Source of the DNA: Pseudomonas sp. AKS31
GTDB taxonomy: Bacteria > Pseudomonadota > Gammaproteobacteria > Pseudomonadales > Pseudomonadaceae
Reading direction: 5' to 3'
Length of the DNA: 60,383 nucleotides
NCBI RefSeq assembly: GCF_023634765.1
Contig: NZ_JAMLFX010000008.1
Span: 245,403-305,785, forward strand
In this document: one piece after another, positions 15,679-25,293 of the stretch
How positions within the stretch are numbered: position 1 is the first letter of the stretch
How the letters are laid out: the number at the start of each line of letters is the position of its first letter
Made by a program: the position numbers and the translations under genes
The notes under the pieces: generated by a model
Databases searched by the model: none
What the model was told of the DNA's origin: nothing
The model's input: the letters and a program-made list of their open reading frames with translations, nothing else

Positions 15679-16746
15679 TCAGTACCCGGTCATTTCCAGA
15701 TAACCTTGGCCGGGATGGCTGCCGCTGATGTGCACCGGGCCTTCCCAGTACGGAATGCGCAGGTTCATCCAGGCATTGGGATTGAGCGCGTCGAGGGTGA
15801 TGTCGAGGTGTTTGTCGGGGATGCTGATCGACCATTTGACCGGCATCGCCCGGCCGGCGACCTTGGCCGTGGTTTGCGGGGTGAGCCGGATCTGCGAGCT
15901 GCTCAGGGTTTGCGTCTGACCGTCGGCAGCGATCCACGTGCCAGTGAGATACGGCGCGCCGTCCTTCTGGCGCATGCGGTAGAGCATCACGTGTTCGCCG
16001 CTGTCCAGGTGCAGGGAAAACCAGTCCCAACCGGTTTGATTGGCGGTCAGCGGCTGGCTGCTCCATTCGCGGTCGAGCCATGCCGGGCCGCTGACGGTGT
16101 AGGTCTGGCCGTCGATCTGCAACGTTCCGCTGGCCTGAAAAAACGGCTGACTGTAGTAGTACGACGCCTGACCTTCTTCGGATTTCTGGCTGAAGCCCTT
16201 GTCGCCCTGCAATACCAATGGACGACTGGAGGTGAGGTGCAATTGATAGGCGAAGTCCTTGTCGCGAGCGCTGAGTTGCATATCGCTCAAGGGATCCTGC
16301 GCCTGACTGGCAAACCGCCAGTCATCAATCCACGCCTCGAACGGCGCCAGCCGCACGCCCGCCTGCCCCACCCCGCCTCGGGCGTAACGTTCGGCGGCGT
16401 GATGCACCGTGCTGGAAGTCACCGCCGCATGCCCCAGCCAGATTGTCTGATCAGCCCACCCGGCCTGCTCCGCCACGGGTTTCAGCGCGCTGCGGAACAG
16501 CGTCCACTGCACGCCGAACTCGTTGCCCTGCTGATCCTCAAGATTGGCGGTGACGTACCACCACTCGATGCGAAAACCCGCGTGGGCAGCGTGATCTGCC
16601 GGGAAGCTGAACACCCGCCCCGGCACCACCGGCGTAAACGCCAACGCCTGATCGCCCATTCCGGCGAAGCCCTTCTGCTCCGGTGCCGATTGATCGCAAC
16701 CGCCGAGCAGCAGCAAAACCGTGAGCAAAACGAGGTTAATCCTCAT
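15679..16746 (-). CDS. AttH-like lipocalin-fold lipoprotein of an ABC exporter
   Basis: 355 residues. A lipoprotein signal (MRINLVLLTVLLLLGGC) ends in the lipobox LLGGC. The mature part has the CrtC/AttH signature: FRIEWWYVTANLEDQQGNEF near 60, PAWLDREWSSQPL near 220, and DWFSLHLDSGEHVMLYRMR. The family is related to carotenoid hydratases but is here linked to transport. ATG 16746 overlaps the permease gene end by 11 bases. With the ATPase and permease upstream it matches the AttEFGH set described in Agrobacterium. It probably binds a hydrophobic ligand at the membrane; the ligand is unknown. Confidence 0.85.
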   Translation of the reverse strand: MRINLVLLTVLLLLGGCDQSAPEQKGFAGMGDQALAFTPVVPGRVFSFPADHAAHAGFRIEWWYVTANLEDQQGNEFGVQWTLFRSALKPVAEQAGWADQTIWLGHAAVTSSTVHHAAERYARGGVGQAGVRLAPFEAWIDDWRFASQAQDPLSDMQLSARDKDFAYQLHLTSSRPLVLQGDKGFSQKSEEGQASYYYSQPFFQASGTLQIDGQTYTVSGPAWLDREWSSQPLTANQTGWDWFSLHLDSGEHVMLYRMRQKDGAPYLTGTWIAADGQTQTLSSSQIRLTPQTTAKVAGRAMPVKWSISIPDKHLDITLDALNPNAWMNLRIPYWEGPVHISGSHPGQGYLEMTGY

Positions 16747-19207
16747 GGGCAAACGTCCTCAACAGGTCCGCCGGTTGCGTGCGGTACAGCGAATACAGCG
16801 GCCATGCCGACGCCAGTAACGTCGCCAGCAGTGCCAGCCCCATCAGTTGCAGCAGTTGCCACGGAAACACCCGCAAGGGCAACCGCCAGCCAAACGCCTG
16901 AACGTTGATCACCGCGTCCAGACACCACGCCAATGCGATTCCCAGCGGCAACGCCAACACTAATGTCAGCACCGCCAACAGCCAGGTCTGACCGAGATTG
17001 AGCAGCATCAATTGCCGCCGCGTGACGCCCAACGCCCACAGCGGTGCGAGTTGGCCGAGGCGACTCTGGCTTTGTGTCAGCAGGCTGATGAACAGCGCCA
17101 CACCCGCCACCGCCAGGGTCAGACTGTTCAACGCCGCCGTCGCCGCAAAGGTGCGTTCAAAGACCTGCACCGACCAGCCCTTGAGCCGCGCCTGATCGAC
17201 AATGCGGCTGTCATCCAGTTGAAAGCGCGCCTGCAAGGTGTTCAACAAGGTCGGGATGTTCGCCGGATCGATGCGCAGATTGAAACGGTTCGGCGTCAGT
17301 TGCGGCCAGCCGCGCAACAGGTGGTGGATGCTAACCAGCAAGTGCCCCTTGGGATTGCCGTAGTCGGCGTAGATGCCAACGATGCGCGGCGACCAAGTGC
17401 CGTTGGGTGTCGGAATCGCCAAGTGGTCACCCACGTGCAATTTCAGGCGCCGGGCGATTTGCTCGCTGAGCATCACCGCATCGTCCGTGGCCAGATGCGC
17501 CCACGGGTCGCCGGCAATCGCATCGAGCAGCGGCCAGTGCTGACGATAATGGGCGTGATCGATGATGCCGAACACCTCCGCCGGCCAGCCCTGCAACGTC
17601 ACCGCGACCTGCCAGTTGGGCAGGATCGCCGCGATGTTCGGCTGCTGCTTCAGCCAGCTGTACATTTCCCGCGACTGTGCCGGATTGCTCGGGTTGATAT
17701 ACAGCTCGGCGCTCAGGCGTTGTTCGAGCCAGTCATCGAAGGTCTGGCGAAAACCGGCGGTCATGCTGCCGGCACCGATGTTGGCGGCGAGCGCCAGAAG
17801 CAATGCCATCAGCGCCAGGCTGAGTGCCGGCAATTGCTGACGGCAGTCGGCGAGAAACCATTGCCCCAGCACCGAACGACTGCGCCCGAGCAACTGATTC
17901 AACAGCGCGCTGAGCAACACCGGCAGCGCCAATGCGGCGCCGATGAGCAACCCGGCCATCAGGACAAAACCGCTGGCCAGACTGTCACCCCAGATCAACG
18001 CCACCAAGGCCAGCAAACCCAGCAGCGCTGCCAGCCAACCCTGCCGGCGCAACCAGCGCGCGTATTGCTGATGCCAGGCTTGCGGATCCGCCACGGCCAA
18101 CAACGGCAAACGGGCGGCGCGCAGCAGACTGTTGGACCCGGCGAGCAAGGCGCCGAGCAGGCTCAAGCCGATGCCGCTGAACCACCACCAGGGACTGAGG
18201 CGCAACTGCCCCGCCACTTCCGCGCCATACAAACCGCGCAGGCTGGCGGCGACATCCGGCAGCAAGACACTCGCCAGCCAATAGCCGCTGAGCACACCGA
18301 ACAATCCGCCGATCAGCGCCAGCACACCCAGTTCAACGATCAGGCACACGATCAACATCCGCGCGCTGACCCCGCAAGCGCGCAATGTACGCAGCAGTCC
18401 GCGCCGTTGCTCAAGAGCCAGGCCAATCGCGGCGTGGACGATGAACAAGCCCACCACGAATGACAAAAAACCCAAGGCATCGAGATTCAGGTGAAAGCTC
18501 TCGGTCAGTCGCGCCAGATTGTTTTCCTCGCCACTGCTTTTGAGCTGCAACTGACCTTTGAACGCGGCGGGCAACTCGGCGTGAAAATCCTTGGGCAGCA
18601 ATAGCCGCGACAATTGTCCGGGTTGTTCCAGCAGGGTTTGCGCGACGCCGATGTCGACCAGCAATACGCCGGGGGCCATGTCCTTTTGCGCGAGCAACGG
18701 TGGCAGTTTTAAGCCGTTGAGTGTTTGCGGTGTGTCGCCTTCACGCAGGTTCAGCGCCTGCAGGGTTTCCGGTGAAACCCACGTACTGCCCGGTGGCGTG
18801 AAGAACTCGACGACACGCTCAATCGGCAGCGCCTGTCCGGCCACCGCAGAATCGGCCGGTAATGACACCGGCTCGATGCCCATCAGTTGCAAGCGCTGCT
18901 CTTCATGGTCCTTGAGCAACAACCGGCCCTGCAGCAACGGTGACACCGGCCAGCCTTGTCGGCGCAGATCAACGAACCATTGCTGCGCGAACGTCGCACC
19001 GTTCGGCGTACTGAGACTGGCCTGGGGTTCGCCGCCGATCAACTGACTGGCCCGCGCGTAGCTGTCACGCGCCTGACTGTTCAACGCTTCGACGCCGGTG
19101 AGCAGACTGGTGGCCAGCCACAAGCCGGTCAGCACGCTGAAGAACTGCACCGGATGACGCCGCCAATGGCTGAGCAGCGCATGCAGGGTCTGCCGGAAAA
19201 CGCTCAC
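16736..19207 (-). CDS. FtsX-like ABC transporter permease
   Basis: 823 residues with an N-terminal membrane segment, a large extracytoplasmic domain (about 45-240), and two FtsX blocks: one near 245-490 (LGFLSFVVGLFIVHAAIGLALEQ) and one at the C terminus (LAVAGVALFISLLTQSQSRLG, LALLATLLASAWPLYSLY). This is the LolCE/MacB-like layout of transporters that extract or push envelope substrates rather than import. It overlaps the ATPase gene by 4 bases and the AttH-like gene by 11, so the three form one operon. Confidence 0.9.
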   Translation of the reverse strand: MSVFRQTLHALLSHWRRHPVQFFSVLTGLWLATSLLTGVEALNSQARDSYARASQLIGGEPQASLSTPNGATFAQQWFVDLRRQGWPVSPLLQGRLLLKDHEEQRLQLMGIEPVSLPADSAVAGQALPIERVVEFFTPPGSTWVSPETLQALNLREGDTPQTLNGLKLPPLLAQKDMAPGVLLVDIGVAQTLLEQPGQLSRLLLPKDFHAELPAAFKGQLQLKSSGEENNLARLTESFHLNLDALGFLSFVVGLFIVHAAIGLALEQRRGLLRTLRACGVSARMLIVCLIVELGVLALIGGLFGVLSGYWLASVLLPDVAASLRGLYGAEVAGQLRLSPWWWFSGIGLSLLGALLAGSNSLLRAARLPLLAVADPQAWHQQYARWLRRQGWLAALLGLLALVALIWGDSLASGFVLMAGLLIGAALALPVLLSALLNQLLGRSRSVLGQWFLADCRQQLPALSLALMALLLALAANIGAGSMTAGFRQTFDDWLEQRLSAELYINPSNPAQSREMYSWLKQQPNIAAILPNWQVAVTLQGWPAEVFGIIDHAHYRQHWPLLDAIAGDPWAHLATDDAVMLSEQIARRLKLHVGDHLAIPTPNGTWSPRIVGIYADYGNPKGHLLVSIHHLLRGWPQLTPNRFNLRIDPANIPTLLNTLQARFQLDDSRIVDQARLKGWSVQVFERTFAATAALNSLTLAVAGVALFISLLTQSQSRLGQLAPLWALGVTRRQLMLLNLGQTWLLAVLTLVLALPLGIALAWCLDAVINVQAFGWRLPLRVFPWQLLQLMGLALLATLLASAWPLYSLYRTQPADLLRTFAHED

Positions 19208-19857
19208 GTCAGCCGCCCGCTGGACAACACCACTCGCTGCGCCAGGCGCGCCGCGACGCGCGGGCTGTGAGTGACCATCAACAAGGTGGTCGGGGTGTCA
19301 TCAAGCAATTCCAGCAACAGGCGCAGCACTTCATCACTGGTCGCTTCGTCGAGGCTGCCGGTGGGTTCGTCGGCCAGCAGCAATTTCGGCTGCGAGGCCA
19401 ATGCCCGGCCCAAGGCGACCCGCTGCTGCTGGCCACCGGAAAGTTGCTCGGGATAACGCTTGAGCAAATCACCCAGGCCCAGACGCTGCACCAGATGCGC
19501 CTGCCAACGCGGCTCATGGCGCCCGGCCAGGCGTGCCTGAAACGCCAGGTTGTCCTCGACGCGCAAACTGCCGATCAGGTTGAACTGCTGGAAAACCAGA
19601 CCGATTTCCGTCCGCCGCCAGTTCGCCAGTTGCGCTTCGTTCATGTTTTCCAGCCGATGCTCGCCGCTGCGAATGCTGCCGCTGTCGACTTTGTCGAGGC
19701 CGGCCACCAGGTGCAGCAAAGTGCTTTTGCCGCTGCCGGATTCGCCCATCAGCGCCAGACTGCTGCCGGACTCCAGCGTCAGGTCGACGCCTTGCAGCAC
19801 CGGCAATGAACCTTGCGGGGTGAGATAGCTTTTGAAGACGTTTTCAACACGAAGCAT
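19204..19857 (-). CDS. ABC transporter ATP-binding protein (LolD/MacB type)
   Basis: 217 residues from ATG 19857, preceded by AGGTGGCGGC; a TTG 30 bases earlier is rejected. It shows Walker A GESGSGKST, the Q-loop region EIGLVFQQFNL, the signature LSGGQQQR, Walker B LLLADEPTGSLD and the H-loop MVTHS. The small size and closeness to LolD fit export-type FtsX systems. It powers the permease next to it. The ATGA overlap with the permease gene indicates coupling. Confidence 0.93.
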   Translation of the reverse strand: MLRVENVFKSYLTPQGSLPVLQGVDLTLESGSSLALMGESGSGKSTLLHLVAGLDKVDSGSIRSGEHRLENMNEAQLANWRRTEIGLVFQQFNLIGSLRVEDNLAFQARLAGRHEPRWQAHLVQRLGLGDLLKRYPEQLSGGQQQRVALGRALASQPKLLLADEPTGSLDEATSDEVLRLLLELLDDTPTTLLMVTHSPRVAARLAQRVVLSSGRLT

Positions 19858-19934
19858 GCCGCCACCTGATCGGTCAGTGTGGGGCAAGGATAGCGGATGG
19901 CGATGACAGACTTGAATCTCGCGTTGAAGTAAAC

Positions 19935-20036
19935 GGCCTCATCGCTGGCAAGCCAGCTCCCACAGGAATTGAGGTTGTTCACGATATTGAATTCACTCTA
20001 GAACACTGTGGGAGCTGGCTTGCCAGCGATCAGGCC
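19935..20036. repeat. Pseudomonas REP-like inverted pair, family 2
   Basis: GGCCTCATCGCTGGCAAGCC and its inverted copy TTGCCAGCGATCAGGCC sit about 40 bases apart between two genes. The same arrangement is at 40930-41033. This is the widespread GCTGGCAAGCCAGCTCCCAC element of fluorescent pseudomonads. Confidence 0.9.
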
Positions 20037-20054
20037 AGTAAACCAGCCCAACAC

Positions 20055-21752
20055 TTATTGACCGGCCGCCACACGCGTCGGCGCCTGCGCTGGCGTGACA
20101 ATACTGCCCAGATCAATGTACTTCCACTCAGGCTTGGCCCCCAACCGCGCATTGAAGCGGTAGTTGAAGGTGAACTCATCCGCCGTCGCGACACTCAGTG
20201 GCTTGCCATAAACAGCCTCGATCCCCGCCAGGTCATAGCCCATCACCTGCAGCAGTGTCGGGAAGATGTTGTAGTGGCTGGAGCGATCCTTGTTCGCCGC
20301 AAGGTACGCAGACCAGTCCAGCGTCTTCAACCCGCTGCCCTGAATCACCACCAGCGGCACCAGCCCTTCCTCCTCCACCGGATCGCCACCGCAATGGGTG
20401 TTCAAGCCCGGATTTCCGCGTTCGTGCAGATCCTGGCCATGATCAGACGTGTAGATCAGCAGCGCATTGTTCAGATTGCCTTGGGCGAACACCCGCGCGA
20501 AAAACTCGCCGACGTTCCACAACAGCGTGTTCTTGTAGGCATTGCGGTACAGCACCCAGTCATCCGGCTGACCATTGAAGCCGTTGCGCTCGCCGGTATC
20601 GGCCACCTCGGTGAACTGCCCGCGCGGCAGGGTCGGGCGGTAGGCCATGAACGCATCCGGGTATTTGTCATGCACCGGAAAGTGCGCGCCGACCTTGTTG
20701 ATCACCACCAGCTCCGGCTTGTCGTCGTTGAGCAGTTCGATCAGCTTCGCCGCTGCTGCCATGTCGCGATCGCGCACGCTGGTCTGGTCGAATTGCACGA
20801 ACTGGTCGATGTCCTTCTTCTCGGTGTCAGTCATCAGGTTCTGTAGATTGCCAGCGGTGCGCTGGGCATCGATGTATACCGTGCGCAGCCCGGCCTTTTT
20901 CGCGTACTGCCAGATCGACGGCAACGTCGTATTGATGCGCATATAGTCGGCGCGGGTGCCGCCGTAGCGCAGGGTCACGTTGGTGTCGGCGCTGCAATTG
21001 GCGATGGACGCGGCGTAGCCGTAATTGAAGATGTCGACACCGGCATGCGCCTGCTTGAGGTTGCTGTGCACACCGAACGGCGCGTTGATATCCAGATAGT
21101 TGCCGGAAATGCTTTCGTCGATGATCAGCACGATGTCATGGCCGACCGCTTGCGAAGTGCGCGCCAGTGTCACCGGTTCACGCGGGCCGACGGTGTTGTG
21201 CAGCGCTTCGTAGGCAAACAGGTTGAGGTAGGCCAGCGGCGTGTACATGATCGGCAAACCCCGGGCGCCCTCACCCGCACGCAAAAACAACACCGCACTG
21301 AGCAGCAACACGCCGCACAGCGGCGCCGCCACACGCAACGCGTTGGGAATCGCCAGGCCATGGCGGGGTTTCAGACCGATGCCGAACAACAACAGTAAAC
21401 CGCTAAGCACGCCATGCAGGATGGCGTCCCGGTACTGGTACGCCGCTTCCTGGATGAAACCGCCGGAATACACCAGCGAGACGAAGCTGCTGTAGCTCAG
21501 GTAATCCGCCGTGACCCGGGTGTAGACATCGAAAAACACCGCAGAGGCGAACATCACCAATGCGAATGCATGCCGGATGAGAGTCTGCCGTATATACGCT
21601 GTTAGATATAACGCTAAAGTAAGCGCCAAAAACATCGCGCCAAAAAGAAGTACAGCAAAACCGAGGCCGATAGCATTTAACCGCTCTATGTAATATTGGG
21701 CATAAAGCAGTAAATAAATAATTAAAAGCAATTCTTTCGCATATCTGAACAT
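20055..21752 (-). CDS. Membrane sulfatase / phosphoethanolamine-transferase-like protein
   Basis: 565 residues. Five or so N-terminal membrane segments lie in residues 5-160, then a sulfatase-type periplasmic domain with IVLIIDESISGNYLDIN near 208, NKVGAHFPVHDKYPDAF near 353 and YTSDHGQDLHERG near 440. This is the layout of EptA/CptA- or LTA-synthase-like enzymes that transfer a phospho group to envelope glycans. The usual catalytic threonine context is not obvious; NCSADTNVTLR near 255 is the likely place. It is a single gene next to the exopolysaccharide operon but in the opposite direction. Confidence 0.8.
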   Translation of the reverse strand: MFRYAKELLLIIYLLLYAQYYIERLNAIGLGFAVLLFGAMFLALTLALYLTAYIRQTLIRHAFALVMFASAVFFDVYTRVTADYLSYSSFVSLVYSGGFIQEAAYQYRDAILHGVLSGLLLLFGIGLKPRHGLAIPNALRVAAPLCGVLLLSAVLFLRAGEGARGLPIMYTPLAYLNLFAYEALHNTVGPREPVTLARTSQAVGHDIVLIIDESISGNYLDINAPFGVHSNLKQAHAGVDIFNYGYAASIANCSADTNVTLRYGGTRADYMRINTTLPSIWQYAKKAGLRTVYIDAQRTAGNLQNLMTDTEKKDIDQFVQFDQTSVRDRDMAAAAKLIELLNDDKPELVVINKVGAHFPVHDKYPDAFMAYRPTLPRGQFTEVADTGERNGFNGQPDDWVLYRNAYKNTLLWNVGEFFARVFAQGNLNNALLIYTSDHGQDLHERGNPGLNTHCGGDPVEEEGLVPLVVIQGSGLKTLDWSAYLAANKDRSSHYNIFPTLLQVMGYDLAGIEAVYGKPLSVATADEFTFNYRFNARLGAKPEWKYIDLGSIVTPAQAPTRVAAGQ

Positions 21753-22141
21753 GGCGATACCGGTCGTGCAAAACGGCTGGAAGTCAAAGGTTTGTCAGTC
21801 AGAACCTGACACTAGCACCCGGCTATCAAAGCGCAAGAATTGACTGCTTTTTGGATAAAGCGTCAAAAAAACGGTGACTCAAATCTGACACACCTGCGCC
21901 GCCAGAAGCCTTTAAATTAGAGGCTTACGACCGCTTATCGCTTATTTTGAATCTGAACAAATCTGCAAAGAAGCAACAATCTCAATGGTAGCAATGACTT
22001 GATGGCCAATCGCCAAAAAATGCTCAAGTGTTATACAGATGCAACATGTCATTTTGCTGACACGCTTTGCAAACCCTGCGCTATACCCCATTTACAGTTT
22101 TCTTCCGAACTTCTTCTTTTCGCTCTATCGAGGGTGCGCAG
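21753..22141. other. Intergenic promoter region of the exopolysaccharide operon
   Basis: 389 bases, clearly AT-richer than the surroundings, between divergent genes. It must contain the promoters of both the sulfatase-like gene and the polysaccharide operon, but no clean -35/-10 or sigma-54 pair could be fixed by eye. A ribosome site (GAGGG) precedes the ATG at 22142. Confidence 0.5.
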
Positions 22142-23494
22142 ATGGACGTGAGCGTATTTGGCACGGGCTATGTTGGATTAATACAAGCCGCCGCACTTGC
22201 AGATGTAGGTCATCGCGTTTTATGCGTAGATATTGACCCAAACAAGATTAAACAACTGCAACAAGCGGTGCCGCCAATTAGCGAGCCAGGTTTGTCCAGT
22301 ACTCTTGAAGAGAACATCAAGGCCGGCCGTCTGCTGTTCAGCACCCAAGCCAGTGATGCGGTCGAGCATGCCGAGCTGATCTTCATCGCCGTCGGCACCC
22401 CCGCCGATGAGGACGGCTCTGCCGATCTCAGCCACGTGCTCAACGTCGCCCGGCAAATCGCCTCGCACATGGAGGCCGACCGCACGCTGATCATCAAATC
22501 CACGGTGCCGGTGGGCACGGCGGATCAGGTGCTGGCGACCGCCAACAGCGAATTGCAGCGCCGCGACAAGACCGGGCTGACCGTACGGGTGGTCTCCAAC
22601 CCGGAATTCCTCAAGGAAGGCAGCGCCCTCGCCGACTGCATGCGCCCGGACCGGATCATCGTCGGCACTCGCGACGACGCCGCCCGCGAACAAATGAGCG
22701 AGCTGTACGCGCCATTCTGCCGCAACCACGAAAAACTGATGTTCATGGACAACCGCAGCGCCGAACTGACCAAGTACGCCGCCAACGCGATGCTCGCCAC
22801 GCGCATCAGTTTCATGAACGAACTGGCCAATCTCACCGAGCTGCTGGGTGCCGACATTGAAGCGGTGCGCAAAGGCATCGGTTCTGATCCGCGCATCGGT
22901 TACCACTTCATCTATCCGGGCTGCGGCTTCGGTGGCTCTTGCTTTCCCAAGGATCTGCGCGCGCTGCTGCACACCGCCGAACACAACGGCATGCCGTTGA
23001 AACTGCTGCGTAGCGTCACCGACGTCAACGACCTGCAGCGGCACATCCTCTTCAGCAAACTCAAAGCACAATTTCCGCAAGGTCTGGCCGGCAAATCCAT
23101 CGCGATCTGGGGCCTGGCCTTCAAGCCCAATACCGACGACATGCGTGAAGCACCGAGCCGCTATCTGATGGATGCACTGTGGGCCGAAGGCGCCAGCGTG
23201 CAGGCCTACGACCCGGAAGCGATGTCCGAATGCCGTCGCCTCTATGGTTACCGCAACGATCTGCACCTGTGCGCCACTCGCGACGACACCCTGGAAGACG
23301 CCGATGCGCTGGTGATCTGCACCGAGTGGAAAAACTTCCGCGTGGTCGATTTCGAACTGCTCGCCGATAAGCTGCGCTCCAAGGTGATCATCGACGGTCG
23401 CAATCTGTACAACCCGGAACAAGTGGCGGCCGCCGGCTTGCACTACAGCGGCATCGGTCTGCGTCACATCGCTCCCGAAGGACTGCGGCCGTGA
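22142..23494 (+). CDS. ugd: UDP-glucose 6-dehydrogenase
   Basis: 450 residues. It oxidises UDP-glucose to UDP-glucuronate with two NAD+. The N-terminal Rossmann motif is FGTGYVGLIQAAALADVGH, the catalytic cysteine is in GCGFGGSCFPKD near 262, and the C-terminal domain contains WGLAFKPNTDDMREAPS. ATG 22142 is chosen because the dinucleotide fold starts directly after it; an upstream TTG is rejected. It is the first gene of the operon and overlaps the epimerase by 4 bases, so UDP-glucuronate is probably handed to that enzyme. A GDP-mannose dehydrogenase is a less likely reading. Confidence 0.9.
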   Translation: MDVSVFGTGYVGLIQAAALADVGHRVLCVDIDPNKIKQLQQAVPPISEPGLSSTLEENIKAGRLLFSTQASDAVEHAELIFIAVGTPADEDGSADLSHVLNVARQIASHMEADRTLIIKSTVPVGTADQVLATANSELQRRDKTGLTVRVVSNPEFLKEGSALADCMRPDRIIVGTRDDAAREQMSELYAPFCRNHEKLMFMDNRSAELTKYAANAMLATRISFMNELANLTELLGADIEAVRKGIGSDPRIGYHFIYPGCGFGGSCFPKDLRALLHTAEHNGMPLKLLRSVTDVNDLQRHILFSKLKAQFPQGLAGKSIAIWGLAFKPNTDDMREAPSRYLMDALWAEGASVQAYDPEAMSECRRLYGYRNDLHLCATRDDTLEDADALVICTEWKNFRVVDFELLADKLRSKVIIDGRNLYNPEQVAAAGLHYSGIGLRHIAPEGLRP

Positions 23495-24528
23495 AAGTCC
23501 TGGTCACCGGTGCGGCCGGTTTCATTGGTGCCCATTGCGTGTTGCGGTTAATGCGTGACGGGCATTCGGTGGTCGGTCTGGACAATTTCAACGCCTACTA
23601 CGACCCGCAACTCAAGCGCGACCGCGTGCAGTGGGTGCGCGAGCAGGCCGGCGATTTCCAGGTCGCCACGGTTGACCTGGCCGATGCCGCGGCCATCGAC
23701 GCGCTGTTTGTCCGCGAACGCCCGCAAGTGGTGATCCACCTCGCCGCGCAAGCCGGGGTGCGTTACTCGCTGGACAATCCCAAGGCGTATCTGGACAGCA
23801 ACCTCAACGGTTTCCTGAATATTCTCGAGAGCTGCCGGCATCACCCGGTCGAGCACCTGATCTACGCGTCATCGAGTTCGGTGTACGGCGCTAATCAGCA
23901 CACGCCCTACTCCGTGAAAGACGGCGTCAATCACCCGCTGTCGCTGTACGCCGCAACCAAGAAAGCCAACGAGCTGATGGCGCACAGTTACAGCCACCTG
24001 TTCGGCATTCCCTGCACCGGCCTGCGTTTTTTCACTGTGTACGGGCCATGGGGGCGGCCGGACATGTCGCCGATCCAGTTTGCCCGGGCGATCAGCGAAG
24101 GCGAGCCGCTGAAGCTGTTCAATTATGGCGAGCACCAGCGCGATTTCACCTACATCGACGACATCATCGAAAGCATCGCCCGCCTCACCGAACGCCCACC
24201 GCACGCCGACCCGCACTGGGATCGCGAGCAGCCCGACCCGGCCAGCAGCATGGCGCCGTGGCGCCTGTTCAACATCGGCGGGCAGCACCCGGTGGCGCTG
24301 AAAACCTATCTGGCGCTGATGGAAAAACACCTTGGCCAGAAAGCCATTGTCGAGCTGCTGCCGCTGCAACCGGGCGACGTGCTCAACACCTGCGCCGAGG
24401 CCAGCGATCTGGCCCAGGCCACCGGATTTCAGCCCCGGATCGAGTTGGATGAGGGACTGGGACGTTTCATCGCCTGGTTCCGCGACTACTACCCCACTGC
24501 CTATCGCCCACGCGCCGCTCGCGGCTGA
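23491..24528 (+). CDS. NAD-dependent epimerase, probably UDP-glucuronate 4-epimerase
   Basis: 345-residue extended short-chain dehydrogenase. It has GAAGFIGAHCVLRLM at the N terminus, SSSSVYGANQHTPYS near 128, the catalytic YAATKKANE near 152 and GRPDMSPIQFARAI near 188, which is typical of UDP-glucuronate 4-epimerases. It would make UDP-galacturonate from the product of the preceding gene. Coupled by an ATGA-type overlap to that dehydrogenase. Confidence 0.87.
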   Translation: MKVLVTGAAGFIGAHCVLRLMRDGHSVVGLDNFNAYYDPQLKRDRVQWVREQAGDFQVATVDLADAAAIDALFVRERPQVVIHLAAQAGVRYSLDNPKAYLDSNLNGFLNILESCRHHPVEHLIYASSSSVYGANQHTPYSVKDGVNHPLSLYAATKKANELMAHSYSHLFGIPCTGLRFFTVYGPWGRPDMSPIQFARAISEGEPLKLFNYGEHQRDFTYIDDIIESIARLTERPPHADPHWDREQPDPASSMAPWRLFNIGGQHPVALKTYLALMEKHLGQKAIVELLPLQPGDVLNTCAEASDLAQATGFQPRIELDEGLGRFIAWFRDYYPTAYRPRAARG

Positions 24529-24546
24529 ATTAATGCGGAGGACTCC

Positions 24547-25293
24547 ATGACTGGACATGAGAAAGGTGTGCCGATCCAGGAAATGCGCCGTGACAAGCGC
24601 GTTGACCCCGAGCACCGAATGCGTCTCGACGCGGCGATCCATCGCCAGGGTCGCGGTTGGTTCACCGGCCGCGATGGCGGTCGTCCTTGGCAACTGTCAC
24701 GCACCAACCGCGTGGTCGCCTGCCTTGGCGCGTTGCTGATCCTCGTGCTGATCTCGCCGCTGTTGCTGGGGCTGGCACTGGCCATCAAGTTCAGCAGCCC
24801 CGGGCCGGTGATGTTCGTGCAGAAACGCACCGGCTATCGCGGCCGCAAGTTCGGCATGTACAAATTTCGCACCATGGTGGCCAACGCCGAAGAATTGAAA
24901 GAGTCGCTGCGTCACCTGAACAAACACGGTGCCGACGCCATCGACTTCAAGATTGACCGGGACCCGCGCATCACCCGCATTGGCGGTTTCCTGCGGCGCA
25001 CCAGCCTCGATGAATTGCCCAACCTGATCAACGTAGTGACCGGCGACATGCGCCTGGTCGGCCCGCGTCCGACCTCGTTCAACGCCTACCGCTACAAGGA
25101 CAACCACCTTGCCCGTCTGGCGATCTACCCCGGCATGACCGGCCTGTGGCAGATCTCCGGACGCAGCAATATCGACTTCGACCAGCGCGTTGAGTTGGAC
25201 CTCAGCTACATCGCCGAGCAGAGCCTTCTGCTTGATCTGAAGATTCTGTTGAAAACCCCCTTCAAAGTATTCAGCGGCCACGGAGCAAGCTAA
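24547..25293 (+). CDS. Undecaprenyl-phosphate sugar-phosphate transferase (initiating)
   Basis: 248 residues. One membrane helix (VVACLGALLILVLISPLLLG) near 57-80 is followed by the bacterial sugar transferase domain: SSPGPVMFVQKRTGYRGRKF, MYKFRTM, RTSLDELPNLINVVTGDM and LVGPRP. It transfers the first sugar phosphate to the lipid carrier and so starts repeat-unit assembly on the inner membrane. It lacks the large N-terminal membrane bundle of WcaJ, so it is of the short type. The ribosome site GCGGAGGA precedes the start. Confidence 0.92.
   Translation: MTGHEKGVPIQEMRRDKRVDPEHRMRLDAAIHRQGRGWFTGRDGGRPWQLSRTNRVVACLGALLILVLISPLLLGLALAIKFSSPGPVMFVQKRTGYRGRKFGMYKFRTMVANAEELKESLRHLNKHGADAIDFKIDRDPRITRIGGFLRRTSLDELPNLINVVTGDMRLVGPRPTSFNAYRYKDNHLARLAIYPGMTGLWQISGRSNIDFDQRVELDLSYIAEQSLLLDLKILLKTPFKVFSGHGAS

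Noticed and set aside
17012..18463. 483-codon frame on the + strand inside the ABC permease gene
   Set aside because: Glutamine- and arginine-rich antisense product typical of the complement of a leucine-rich membrane gene; the permease frame has clear FtsX features.
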